Part shown: in pieces, positions 1-9,273 of the stretch
Position numbering within the stretch: the stretch's first letter is position 1
Layout: each line of letters begins with the position of its first letter
Source: Actinomycetota bacterium
GTDB lineage: Bacteria > Actinomycetota > Humimicrobiia > Humimicrobiales > Humimicrobiaceae
Length of the DNA stretch: 46,815 nt
Assembly: GCA_016870615.1 (NCBI GenBank)
Contig: VGAZ01000005.1
Location: forward strand, 1 to 46,815
Reading direction: 5' to 3'
Made by a program: the position numbers and the translations under genes
Notes under the pieces: generated by a model
What the model was told of the DNA's origin: nothing
What the model saw: the letters and a program-made list of their open reading frames with translations, nothing else
Databases searched by the model: none

Positions 1-2
1 GC

Positions 3-134
3 TCAGACCAGCTTATTATTATTGCCTATGTCCATGGCAGCATGGTTCTTCTTACAGATCCTTCAAAAGCCGAGGGCCCTGATGCAGAAAAGAATGTTTT
101 TGCATTGCACAAGGACACAATTTACGGCTTTTAA
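3..134 (+). CDS. 3' end of an unidentified CDS that enters from the left edge (SDQLIIIAYVHGSMVLLTDPSKAEGPDAEKNVFALHKDTIYGF*)
   Basis: Open frame from position 3 to TAA at 132-134; the composition looks coding. Not in the ORF track because it has no start in the window. Confidence 0.4.
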   Translation, partial: SDQLIIIAYVHGSMVLLTDPSKAEGPDAEKNVFALHKDTIYGF

Positions 135-314
135 ATTTTTATTTTTTACAGGTACGCGCAGAAATTAAGTATTTAAAAAATACATTTTTCCTGCTAGCAG
201 CAGTGACTGTAATAATATCTTTTTAACCCGGCTTCAAGAATATTGCTGCTGTGCTGAATTATATAAAAAAATATGCAATAATAATAAGAATTAAAAAAAT
301 ATTATCTGCAAAAT

Positions 315-731
315 ATGGAAAAAGTAAAAAGATTTGGCGTATCAATTGAAAATAATCTTATTGATAAATTTGATAAATATATAAAATAAAAAAATTACTC
401 CAACCGTTCAGAGGCTATCAGGGACCTTATAAGGAAAGAATTTGTTGAAGATGAATGGTCGCAGTCCGGCAAAATTGCTGCAGGAGCAATTGTATTTGTA
501 TATGACCACCATCAGAGGGAGCTTGCAAATAACTTAACTGATATACAGCATGATTATCATAAAATTATCATTTCCACCCAGCATATCCACCTTGACCACA
601 GGATTTGCCTTGAGATAATTGCGGTAAAAGGTAAAATCAGCGAAATTTTGGGCCTTGAGGCTAAATTAAAATCCATAAAGGGTGTAAAGCATGTCTCCCT
701 TTCCAAATCTACACTGGCTGAAAACATATAA
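315..731 (+). pseudogene. nikR: NikR-like nickel-responsive regulator interrupted by an in-frame TAA
   Basis: ATG at 315 gives [47 protein letters not shown]...VYDHHQREL...STQHIHLDHRICLEIIAVKG...; TAA at 387-389; the same frame continues to TAA at 729-731. Confidence 0.85.
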
Positions 732-791
732 AGAGTTTTTTTGGTAATAGATAAACCAATAGTAAAGATTTTTATTCTTTATAAAGTATAA

Positions 792-1631
792 TTATTGCCC
801 GGAATCTGTTTGCTCAAAATCCAGGCCTTCTTTATAGCCTTCAAGCAAATCATCTTCGCTTATAAAGTCCTCATCTTTTATGGCGGGAATTGACAGATCC
901 ACGCTTCCATAGATTTTTATCCTTTTACCCTCTATAAGAAAAATTACCCCATCAACGCCAGGTATCTGCGTGACTGTATTTACAATTGTATATATTACAT
1001 ATTTATCAAGAACTCCTGACTCAAGGCTGTTATCAAGAAATTCCTGTGAAAAATCAATTTTTGCAAGGTTTTCATAAATTTCAACTCTTCTTAATTTTGT
1101 GCCAGGCGGGATAACAGGAAAATTAAATGCTTTATGGGGCCCCTCAAGAATTTCCTTTACTGCATTCTCAACAGCAACTAAAGAGCTGCCTGCTATTATG
1201 GTTCTTTTTTCATATGAGAACTTTTCCTCCTGTCCCAGTGATGCAAAATATATTTTAATTTCAAGGCTTGAGGGGAAATTATCATTATCCTTGTCCAGGC
1301 CCCTTTTAAGAAATGCCAGGATTTTCTGCCAGAAAGACTGGGGCCCATCCTCCTGCACGCCTGTTTCCTGGCCCAAAGCGGCTTCTTCATTATAAAAATC
1401 TTCACTTTCTGCAGAAAAAGTATCTATTGAAGAAGCTGTATCTGAACCATCGACGGCAGAATAATAAAAAGCTTTTAATTTTTCAACAGTATTTTTTATA
1501 AAGGAAGGGTTTTCTATGCTGTAAAACACAAGGGAGATTATAATTATAAAAACAATTAGCATAGAAACAAATCTTGCAAACCTGTTTTTCTTTTTTGGCT
1601 TTTTCTTTAAAAGTTGTTCTTTTTCTCTCAT
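792..1631 (-). CDS. Membrane-anchored GerMN-domain (sporulation/germination-like) protein
   Basis: N-terminal TM segment, then a GerMN-like region (IYFA...AVKEILEGPHKAFNFPVIPPGTKLRRVEIYENLAKIDFSQEF...VYTIVNTVTQIPGVDGVIFLIEGK). Confidence 0.75.
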   Translation of the reverse strand: MREKEQLLKKKPKKKNRFARFVSMLIVFIIIISLVFYSIENPSFIKNTVEKLKAFYYSAVDGSDTASSIDTFSAESEDFYNEEAALGQETGVQEDGPQSFWQKILAFLKRGLDKDNDNFPSSLEIKIYFASLGQEEKFSYEKRTIIAGSSLVAVENAVKEILEGPHKAFNFPVIPPGTKLRRVEIYENLAKIDFSQEFLDNSLESGVLDKYVIYTIVNTVTQIPGVDGVIFLIEGKRIKIYGSVDLSIPAIKDEDFISEDDLLEGYKEGLDFEQTDSGQ

Positions 1632-1804
1632 AAAATCTTTAAGCCTGTTTGCCTTAAATCCCGGTTTATAAATCTTTAAGCAAAATTATATTTCTATGTT
1701 TTTGGGATAACTGGTGCCCGGGGTTTGCTGTTACAAGCAGTATTTTCATATAATCAGATACCGGTATAAAAACAGCATCATAAACTGTGATATTATTTAA
1801 ATGT

Positions 1805-2383
1805 TTACTTAAGCCCCATGAGGGTTTTGAGGTTTTCGTAAGCTTCCTGGGCTTCCCCATATTTCGGGTACAGTGCAAGGGCTGCCTCCAGCTCAGTTTT
1901 TGCCTGCTCATACCTTGTCTCATAAATTAACTGCATAGCACTGGCATAATGCATGCTGGCTGCTGAAATTATTTCTTTACACTCTTCATATCTTTTATAG
2001 AAAGAATTAATGAGCTCCTGTTTTTTTCCACCTGAAAGTTTTGAATTATTTATTGCAATTTCAGCTTTTCTGTAAGTGCTTCTTGCAAGCCCGATATCGC
2101 CCTCTGCATAATAGTCGTCCGCCTGCTTTATAAGGCCGGTAATTTTTTCAGGCACTTCCTCAACAGATTCTGTGGCGCTTTCTGTCTGGGCGGCAGTTGT
2201 GGCTTCAGTCTGAACGGCAGTTGTTGCCGCAGCAGTGCTTTCTGTTGCCATTTCTGTTTCAGCCGCCGGTTTCTTTTTGCATCCGGCTGGCAAAAATACC
2301 AGAAGTAGTGCAAGAATGCAGGCAATACTTATAATAACTGTATAAATAACTCTAAAGGATTTAATATTATTTGCCTTTTTCAT
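1805..2383 (-). CDS. Putative lipoprotein with an Ala/Thr/Glu-rich linker and a TPR-like C-terminus
   Basis: Signal peptide with LPAGC lipobox; AAETEMATESTAAATTAVQTEATTAAQTESATES linker; helical repeats (YETRYEQAKTELEAALALYPKYGEAQEAYENL). Confidence 0.65.
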   Translation of the reverse strand: MKKANNIKSFRVIYTVIISIACILALLLVFLPAGCKKKPAAETEMATESTAAATTAVQTEATTAAQTESATESVEEVPEKITGLIKQADDYYAEGDIGLARSTYRKAEIAINNSKLSGGKKQELINSFYKRYEECKEIISAASMHYASAMQLIYETRYEQAKTELEAALALYPKYGEAQEAYENLKTLMGLK

Positions 2384-2455
2384 GAATTTTTCAGCCTCTT
2401 TGTAATTGTGTGTGATAAAAATTTATTACCGCATTATATAAAAATGCGCCTATTT

Positions 2456-3595
2456 TTAAAATACTGAATTTATATTAATAAGGGTAGCCTCAGGCTGGCA
2501 GTAAACTCTGAACGGAGAATATCTTCCTTCACCAAGCCCCCTTGATATATAAAGGACAAATTTTTCAAAATAAAAAAGCCCTGAAGCATACTTAACAGGT
2601 ATGTTTGCGCCTGATATTAAAGCCCCGACTGCAGGAATTCTTACCTGGCCGCCGTGGGTGTGGCCGGATATTACAATGTCAGTTTTATTTTCCACAAAGT
2701 CAACAAACAAATCCATATCCGGCGTATGAGTTATGCATATTTTTAATTTGCCGCTTTCTGAAAGGCTGTGGATATGTCCGCTGGGGCGTTTTAAAACCTG
2801 TCTGTAGCTGGCCCTGCCTGAGCCGCTTGCAAAAGGTTTGCTTTTGCCTTTGTGCCCGCCGAATGCATATCCGGTGTCAGCTCTTTCTATAACTGCATCA
2901 TCAACGCCAACTATTTCAATTTTATTGATTTTATTTAACCCGGTGCCTTCACTGTTTTTTTGAGGGTTTAAATTTAATATTACTTTTTCGTTTCTTAAAG
3001 AAGTAATGCCGATTTTTTCCAGTTTTTCAACAAGCAATTCTATGCTGTTTTGCCGCATGTATTTTTTCTGCCGCTTTATCATATTCTTGATAAATTCAGT
3101 GGGCCTTTTATGGTAATAGTCGTGCACCCCGAATACGGCATACTTTCCAAGTTTTGCATCAAGTCCGGTAAGCATTTCTATAAGGTAATCAAAGTAAGCA
3201 TCTTTTTCCACCAAATCACCTGTCAGGAATATAAGGTCAGGCTTTAAACTCCAAAGGCTTTTAATAAAGCTGAAGAGCTTCCTGCCGTTTCTGTCCTTTC
3301 TTAAATGAAAATCTGTGAGGTGAAGTATTTGCAGAATTGTTGTGCCCCGGCAATTTCTGTAAGGTAATTTACCTGAAGGATTTAAAATAACATTGGCGCT
3401 TTTAAAGCTTTTTATTTCTTCCGGTATTTCTCCAGACTGGCTCTTTTTATTACTTTTTCCACTTTTTATATTTACCGTAATTTCTGAAAGCTTAAAATTT
3501 GCAGGCTCAAATACAAATGCATACCATATGGCGGTGCCGGCAATAATCAATGCTGCTGCAGCTATTAATAATATTATGTAGATGCCCATATTCAT
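2456..3595 (-). CDS. Membrane-anchored metallophosphoesterase (YkuE/YaeI-like)
   Basis: HLTDFHLRKD, LTGDLV, FGVHDYY and ISGHTHGGQVRIP metallophosphoesterase motifs; N-terminal TM. Confidence 0.85.
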   Translation of the reverse strand: MNMGIYIILLIAAAALIIAGTAIWYAFVFEPANFKLSEITVNIKSGKSNKKSQSGEIPEEIKSFKSANVILNPSGKLPYRNCRGTTILQILHLTDFHLRKDRNGRKLFSFIKSLWSLKPDLIFLTGDLVEKDAYFDYLIEMLTGLDAKLGKYAVFGVHDYYHKRPTEFIKNMIKRQKKYMRQNSIELLVEKLEKIGITSLRNEKVILNLNPQKNSEGTGLNKINKIEIVGVDDAVIERADTGYAFGGHKGKSKPFASGSGRASYRQVLKRPSGHIHSLSESGKLKICITHTPDMDLFVDFVENKTDIVISGHTHGGQVRIPAVGALISGANIPVKYASGLFYFEKFVLYISRGLGEGRYSPFRVYCQPEATLININSVF

Positions 3596-3674
3596 AACTA
3601 TCCTTTTCGCTTCGCTTAAAGGCGTAAAAAAAATATGAAAAAAGTGAAAAAAGAAAAACGCCCCTTCATTTCCT

Positions 3675-5387
3675 TTACTGCTCCTTTTTAAACAGGGGTA
3701 GATTATATAATATCCAGAAATAAGTCAACGGCAGAAGATGCAGCACATAGCGCTCAGTTGACCATGCAAACTCTGGAATCAGTCCAAGGGATATAAAAAG
3801 GGCAATAAAACCAGGTATTATAAATATTGGAAAAACCCAGTTTGGGCCCGAAAACATTTTTTTTATGTACGCAATAGCCAATATTAAAAGAACTGCCCAG
3901 ATAATACCGTAGGATGAGCCCAAAAATGCCCGGGCAGAGTCATAGGCTGAGTAAAATAGCTGGGATACCATTGCCCCCGAGGCATGGGCAAAATCAAATG
4001 CCTGGATTGCGTATCCTTCCTGTGAATTTTGCCCTAGCGATAGAAAAAGATTTGTCCACTCGGTGCTTGCAACATTCAGCCCCAAAATTCTTTTTATGGC
4101 CTGCCAGGGAAGAGCAAGGATTATAGAAAAAAAAGGCGGAATAAGTATTGAATAAATAAAGCAGCTGGGCGCTGTTTTTAAATTATATTTACCTTCTTTG
4201 CCCTGGGGGTAATTTTCTGCCTGTATAAAACCTTTACTTTCCGGATTTGAGCGGCTGCTTTCTGCATAAATTCTACCTGGAGTTTTTATCACATCAATAT
4301 ATTTTTTTAAGCCATATACAGTGTTTGCAATAAAAAATATTATCATAAAAAGTACACCTTCAGTTCTTACCTGCGAAAGTATTGTAAAAAATAGCGCCGA
4401 TGTAAAAAGCGGCTTCAAGCCGTTTGCTTTACCATATTTAAATATATGCATGCCCTGCTGTATATAAAGATAAAAAAAGTAAACAGCAATAAAGACAGTA
4501 ACGGCAAAGATAAGGTTTGTGTACTCAAGATAGCCATGATCCATGGCAACCGGAAGCCCGCAAAGCATCAGGACAAATGCCGAAGATAAAAGCTTTGTGA
4601 ATTTTTTGTTAAAACAATAATAAAGTATAAAGATAAGCGATAAATAGAAAAGCGGAAAAAGTATCTTTACCAGCCGCTCATCTGCATATCCGAGCCAAAT
4701 ATAGATCCATGTCTGGGAAAGCGGAATATATAGAGGGTATGAAAGATGCGCAAAGCCGTAGCTGTGTTCGGTATAAAAGCCGGTTATGCTGCCGTCTATA
4801 AAAAATGCACGCCCTTTTAAGCTCCAGCAGGATATGGCGTCCCAGAACCTTATTGGAAAAAGAAATGTAAAAAAAAGCACTGCTGCAAAACAAAGCGCTA
4901 TAAAAAACCAGGTTACTGCAGTAAGGATAAGAGCGGTTTTTGCGGCAGGGTCTTCTTTTGCTTCCCTGAAATAAACAGCGGCCTTATTATGTATTTTTTC
5001 ATAAATTATTATAATGCAAAAACCCAGAAAGCATACTGCAGTAAATACCAGGGCAATCAGAAAACTGAATTTAATCTTTAAAAGTGAAAGCAGCATCAGC
5101 AAATTTGATACAATAAATATACCTGTAAAAAAGCTTAAAAAGAAAATAAAGAGAGCATGCGAAAAAGGTGCGGCCTGTCTGTATCCAGCATTGCAGCTTC
5201 CGGGCCCATAATCCGGTGTTGTTCTTCCTGCATCATTGAATAAAATTTGCTTTTTGCTCAAAAGCAGGAAATAAATGGCAATGTAGCCCGCAAAAAAAAA
5301 TGATGCAATTGAAAGAAAAAGCCTTATGTAAATAAAAACCTGCATAATCAAGAAAATAATAACAATTTCCCGGAATGATAACAACAA
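3675..5387 (-). CDS. Multi-pass membrane protein, GT-C (ArnT/PMT-like) glycosyltransferase candidate
   Basis: 570 aa with many hydrophobic segments; loop FPIRFWDAISCWSLKGRAFF, ...HGYLEYTNLIFA, RTEG motif region. Confidence 0.6.
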   Translation of the reverse strand: MLLSFREIVIIFLIMQVFIYIRLFLSIASFFFAGYIAIYFLLLSKKQILFNDAGRTTPDYGPGSCNAGYRQAAPFSHALFIFFLSFFTGIFIVSNLLMLLSLLKIKFSFLIALVFTAVCFLGFCIIIIYEKIHNKAAVYFREAKEDPAAKTALILTAVTWFFIALCFAAVLFFTFLFPIRFWDAISCWSLKGRAFFIDGSITGFYTEHSYGFAHLSYPLYIPLSQTWIYIWLGYADERLVKILFPLFYLSLIFILYYCFNKKFTKLLSSAFVLMLCGLPVAMDHGYLEYTNLIFAVTVFIAVYFFYLYIQQGMHIFKYGKANGLKPLFTSALFFTILSQVRTEGVLFMIIFFIANTVYGLKKYIDVIKTPGRIYAESSRSNPESKGFIQAENYPQGKEGKYNLKTAPSCFIYSILIPPFFSIILALPWQAIKRILGLNVASTEWTNLFLSLGQNSQEGYAIQAFDFAHASGAMVSQLFYSAYDSARAFLGSSYGIIWAVLLILAIAYIKKMFSGPNWVFPIFIIPGFIALFISLGLIPEFAWSTERYVLHLLPLTYFWILYNLPLFKKEQ

Positions 5388-5413
5388 TAATAAAACTTGA
5401 AAATTGCTTGTAA

Positions 5414-5446
5414 TTCGTCTATTATTCGTCTATTATTAGTCTATAA
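5414..5446 (+). repeat. Three tandem 11-bp repeats (TTCGTCTATTA, TTCGTCTATTA, TTAGTCTATAA) abutting the fic start codon
   Basis: Read directly: 5414-5424, 5425-5435, 5436-5446. Confidence 0.9.
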
Positions 5447-6477
5447 TGTTTAATCCTTTATATGAGATAACAGATAAATTACTTTTCAATATTAAAAAGA
5501 TTGGAATCACAGTCTTTGAACTGAATATTAAAAGGTTCCCGGAAATTGTATTATATGAACTTGAGAAAAGCGCAAGAGAAATCTCAGTTAACGCATCAAC
5601 AGCCATAGAGGGCAATCCGCTGCCCCTTACTGATGTTAAACAGATTCTTAAAAATGCGCCTGCGCACTTAAGAGACAGCGAACAGGAAGTTATAAATTAC
5701 AACAGTGCCCTGGAGTATTTAAATAAAGTAATAGCGGCAGGCAATTTAAAATTTGACATCAAATTTATTCTTTGTTTACACAATATAGTAATGATTAATC
5801 TGGCTGGCCAGCACCAGGCCGGAAAACTTCGTACAGAACCCGTTTTTGTAAATAACCCAAAAACCGGCCAAACCATTTACTGGCCGCCGGACCATGAAGA
5901 TGTCAGCGCACTCCTGGATAATCTTACAGATTTTGTAAATAAAAACAGGGGTAAGACAGATCCTCTTATAATTGCCGGGATTTTCCACAAACAGTTTGTA
6001 ATCATCCATCCCTTCATGGACGGTAATGGCCGCACTGCAAGGTTACTGACAAAAGCAATTCTTGCAGATGTGGGCCTTGACACCTTTAATCTATTCAGCT
6101 TTGAAAATTATTATAATAGAAATGTCACACTTTATTTTAATAATGTTGGCATATTTGGAAATTATTATGATTTGGCAGAATCTGTTGATTATACCGGCTG
6201 GCTTGAGTATTTCACTGAGGGAATTATAGATGAACTGTTAAGGGTAAAAAAAATCCTGCTGGAATCTTCAGTTAGTCCAAAAACAGAGCTTGCTGACTAT
6301 CATAAAAAAATACTTGAATTGATTGAAAAGAAGGGTTTTACCAGTGACAGGGATTATTCAAAGCTTACTGAACGGGCGAAAGCAACAAGAAGCCTTGATT
6401 TTAAACGCCTTATTGATATGGGTTTAATCCAAAGGTATGGGAAGGGCAAATCTACATATTATAAGTTGAAAAAATAA
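5446..6477 (+). CDS. fic: Fic-family protein (AMPylase-type) with C-terminal winged-helix-like region
   Basis: Core HPFMDGNGRTAR; class II-type inhibitory motif STAIEGN near the N-terminus; C-terminal HTH-like segment ending RLIDMGLIQRYGKGKSTYYKL. Confidence 0.93.
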   Translation: MFNPLYEITDKLLFNIKKIGITVFELNIKRFPEIVLYELEKSAREISVNASTAIEGNPLPLTDVKQILKNAPAHLRDSEQEVINYNSALEYLNKVIAAGNLKFDIKFILCLHNIVMINLAGQHQAGKLRTEPVFVNNPKTGQTIYWPPDHEDVSALLDNLTDFVNKNRGKTDPLIIAGIFHKQFVIIHPFMDGNGRTARLLTKAILADVGLDTFNLFSFENYYNRNVTLYFNNVGIFGNYYDLAESVDYTGWLEYFTEGIIDELLRVKKILLESSVSPKTELADYHKKILELIEKKGFTSDRDYSKLTERAKATRSLDFKRLIDMGLIQRYGKGKSTYYKLKK

Positions 6478-6570
6478 ACAACTTTATATTGGCTGGGCTT
6501 TTATTATAATATTATTTATAAAGCAGGTTTTTAGCCGGTATTTTATAAATATAAGTTTTAAATTAAAACA

Positions 6571-6771
6571 ATGATTAAAGATAAAAAAGCGCTTGAGGAT
6601 TTTAACAATCGTTACATAAAGAACTGCAAGCTTACCTATGAGGAAAAGCTTAAAATCTATAACAGCCTGCTGGCCGAAGCTTTTAAGCTAAAAGTTTTAC
6701 CATCAAAAGATCCACTGGAAGGTATAGAAACAGATATAGAAGTTGCACGAATTTTAAATTCACTGCCATAA
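6571..6771 (+). CDS. Small hypothetical protein (66 aa), candidate partner of the downstream nucleotidyltransferase
   Basis: ORF ends 4 bp before the next ATG; charged helical composition. Confidence 0.6.
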   Translation: MIKDKKALEDFNNRYIKNCKLTYEEKLKIYNSLLAEAFKLKVLPSKDPLEGIETDIEVARILNSLP

Positions 6772-6775
6772 GAAT

Positions 6776-7336
6776 ATGATTGAAGAAACAATAATAAAAA
6801 TTGTAAATTTTTTAAACAAGTTATCCGTTCCATATATGCTCATTGGTGGCCAGGCGTTCCTTGTTCACGGCCAACCTCGCCTTACACAGGACATAGACAT
6901 TACAATAGGTATTGGAATTGAAAAATCCGGATTTGTCCTGGACAACTTACAGCATTCAGGCTTTAAGGCTCTCCCTGGAAATCCTTCAGAATTTATAAAT
7001 AAAACATTTGTTTTGCCTCTTGAAGATAAAAATACAAAAATAAGGATAGACCTGATTTTTTCCCAGACCGCATATGAAAAACATGCGTTAAAAAAAGCTG
7101 TCCAGGTTAGCATTGAAGGTACAAAAATAAACTTTGCCTCTGTAGAGGATTTGCTGATACATAAAATATTTGCTGCAAGACCAAGGGATCTTGAAGACGC
7201 CAGGGTGCTTATCCTGAAAAATCCGGATATAAACAAAAAATACATCAGGAAATGGCTGAAAGAATTTGACAATATCCTGGAAGGTAAAAATTTTCTTAAT
7301 ATTTTTAATGACATGCTGGAATCAGCCAGATGTTAA
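6776..7336 (+). CDS. Nucleotidyltransferase fold protein (AbiEii/DUF6036-like)
   Basis: GGQAFLVHGQPRLTQDIDITIG (GG...DxD) and third acidic IRIDLIF; VEDLLIHKIFAARPRDLEDA is typical of AbiEii-type NTases. Confidence 0.8.
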   Translation: MIEETIIKIVNFLNKLSVPYMLIGGQAFLVHGQPRLTQDIDITIGIGIEKSGFVLDNLQHSGFKALPGNPSEFINKTFVLPLEDKNTKIRIDLIFSQTAYEKHALKKAVQVSIEGTKINFASVEDLLIHKIFAARPRDLEDARVLILKNPDINKKYIRKWLKEFDNILEGKNFLNIFNDMLESARC

Positions 7337-7404
7337 ATAAACTTCCCGGATTTTACTAATATTTTAGCTTGTTTAAAAATAAAAAACCCTCTTAAAAAAT
7401 AGGA

Positions 7405-8832
7405 ATGCTTAATTGTAAAAAATACCCAAAGTATCCTCTGCCGCCGGCTAAACTTGTGGCATTTATAATTATTTCAGCGCTGCTTATTACTTTCTGGATT
7501 CTTTTATGCTTTCCTGTTTTAAACAGGGAATTTTTTTCATACAGCAGCAGTGGAAGCGGCATAAATATATATGGAAACAGCAAAAGCTGGGGTTCTGCCG
7601 ATGATGCTGTCATGGTTTATAAAGGGGACAATAACCTGGGGCAAATAAATGCATATAACAAAGAAGGCCTGGCAGTAATAGAAATTGTGCCGGACAAACC
7701 TGTTGTCCCGCAGATTGGCGATTACCTGGTAATTGCCATGACTGCAAAAAATACAGGCCAGGTTGCTTACCCGGCAGGAAGTTTCAGCATAAATCTTGGC
7801 CCCCTGTTGAGCGCAAACCAGGAAGGATTTGATGGCACAGATTTGGAAAGCAGGCAGTTTTCAGTTTATGACAGGACATCATTTTATATAGACGGCATAA
7901 CTCACACATATTATGTCCCTATAGGGCAAAACAGGTACTACAGGTATCATTACATCCCGGGCAAACTTGTCTTAAAAAAGGAAATAAAAAGCATTATAAT
8001 TGAAATTCCCCGCATTGAAGGAATTGATATCAATATTAGCAAGATAACAGCAGCAGAAAAGCCTTTTATACCTGTTGATGGCCATATTAATTATTTTTTA
8101 AAAAACAGCTTAAATATTAAAAATATTAACAGGTATTTTACACCCGCTTACATTTTTGTACTGGCTGTGTTTATTTTGTATGCTGTTTATGCAAGGATGG
8201 CACTCCCAGGTAAAAATAAGGGGGACGGTCCCCTTTTATTAAAGAGAAATCAGGGGGACGGTTCTTTTGTTTGCAAAAAAAAGGGGACGTTTCCTTTTTT
8301 TCACACAGTTTTGTGTCTGGAGCGAAGTCAAAGAAATGATTATAAAAATACAAAAAGAAGCTTCATTATAATATTGCTTTTAATACCCCTTTTAACAGTT
8401 TTTTATTTTATGGCAACAACCACTTTATTTACGATTAAAAGTTACTGGGACTCATACAAAAAATATATAATTGAAGGCAGGCTGGATGAGGCATATTACG
8501 GTTTCTATGACTTTGAAAAATTTATTGCCTGGGTGGATAAAAATACTGCACCGGGCCAAAACCTTGCAGTGCTGCTAAGGGGCGAGCCTGTTTATATAAT
8601 GGCCCAAATGGCATACAATCTTTATCCAAGGGATATAAAGTTTATCGATATCAGCGGAAAAACTACCGCAGAAATAGAAAAAGAGATTAAAGAGCTCAGT
8701 CAGGTGGAAGACGATACCGGGAAATACGCCTACCTTGTAATACTTTCCGAAGAAGATAAGATCATCAGTGAAAAATTTCAGCTCGTCTTGTCATATAAAC
8801 AAACCGGTGGATTTTTATATAAATTAAAATAG
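7405..8832 (+). CDS. Membrane protein of unknown function with an internal repeat-derived segment
   Basis: Three or more TM segments and an extracytoplasmic domain; the C-terminus resembles the soluble tail of membrane glycosyltransferase-like proteins. Start codon uncertain. Confidence 0.55.
   Translation: MLNCKKYPKYPLPPAKLVAFIIISALLITFWILLCFPVLNREFFSYSSSGSGINIYGNSKSWGSADDAVMVYKGDNNLGQINAYNKEGLAVIEIVPDKPVVPQIGDYLVIAMTAKNTGQVAYPAGSFSINLGPLLSANQEGFDGTDLESRQFSVYDRTSFYIDGITHTYYVPIGQNRYYRYHYIPGKLVLKKEIKSIIIEIPRIEGIDINISKITAAEKPFIPVDGHINYFLKNSLNIKNINRYFTPAYIFVLAVFILYAVYARMALPGKNKGDGPLLLKRNQGDGSFVCKKKGTFPFFHTVLCLERSQRNDYKNTKRSFIIILLLIPLLTVFYFMATTTLFTIKSYWDSYKKYIIEGRLDEAYYGFYDFEKFIAWVDKNTAPGQNLAVLLRGEPVYIMAQMAYNLYPRDIKFIDISGKTTAEIEKEIKELSQVEDDTGKYAYLVILSEEDKIISEKFQLVLSYKQTGGFLYKLK
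8220..8294 (+). repeat. Three GGGGACGG-type repeat units inside a CDS (REP/RAYT-like element)
   Basis: GGGGGACGGTCCCC 8220-8233; GGGGGACGGTTC 8253-8264; GGGGACGTTTCC 8283-8294. Confidence 0.75.
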
Positions 8833-8942
8833 AAAATTTCCGAAACGGCTAAATCTAATTATAATTGCGATTTCCTATTTTCATTAATATATTAACATCA
8901 AGGAATTACTGTATATTTTTTTAATTTAAGGAGGAATTATTA

Positions 8943-9270
8943 ATGGCTGAATCTCTTCAAGGTTTCAGTTTTAAGAACAGAAAGATTGTAAGTATAACAA
9001 GAAAAAAGACAGCTGAGTATTTTAAAAAAAATTTTATGAAAAACTGGGTTTTGGCAAAGAAGTGGAATGTTTTATTGAAAAAATACGCTGGTTATTCGCC
9101 CGCTAACTCTTGATGAAAGCGAATTTTCAGTTGAAATTTTAAGGGATCTTATTTCTGAAGGATACAGCGGTGAAGAGCTTATTGAAAAATTTACCGCAGA
9201 ATCCAGGGAGATGAAAGCGTCAATCAGTGAACTTATAAAGGAAGGAAAAGATATTTTTGGGAAGGATTGA
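8943..9270 (+). pseudogene. Decayed antitoxin (AbrB/RelB-like) with two frameshifts
   Basis: Pieces in three frames: MAESLQGFSFKNRKIVSITRK..., then KFYEKLGFGKEVECFIEK, then NTLVIRPLTLDESEFSVEILRDLISEGYSGEELIEKFTAESREMKASISELIKEGKDIFGKD*. Confidence 0.75.
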
Positions 9271-9273
9271 TAA

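Noticed and set aside
387-389. Possible stop-codon recoding in nikR
   Set aside because: The stop is TAA, not TGA or TAG, no recoding signal was recognised, and TAA ends other genes in the window.
1099-1501. Plus-strand ORFs opposite the GerMN gene
   Set aside because: Antisense to a well supported CDS; composition mirrors the opposite strand. The same applies to most short track ORFs opposite atp, rho, prfA, murA and glg genes.
1666-1923. Minus-strand ORF of 85 aa partly overlapping the TPR lipoprotein (…VFIPVSDYMKILLVTANPGHQLSQKH…)
   Set aside because: Mostly overlaps a better supported CDS in another frame, no recognisable domain and no clear ribosome site.
2170-2270. Ala/Thr/Glu repeat tract as a possible repeat element
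   Set aside because: Best explained as a low-complexity linker behind a lipobox; no exact DNA repeat unit.
3601-3640. Small inverted repeat CCTTT-N-AAAGG near the metallophosphoesterase start
   Set aside because: Short stem in AT-rich sequence, no T-run or other support as a terminator or operator.
5414-5446. CRISPR-like reading of the 11-bp repeats
   Set aside because: Repeats are too short and directly adjacent, with no spacers and no cas genes.
8171-8353. 60-aa minus-strand ORF across the GGGGACGG repeats
   Set aside because: Created by the repeat DNA on the opposite strand; no coding support.
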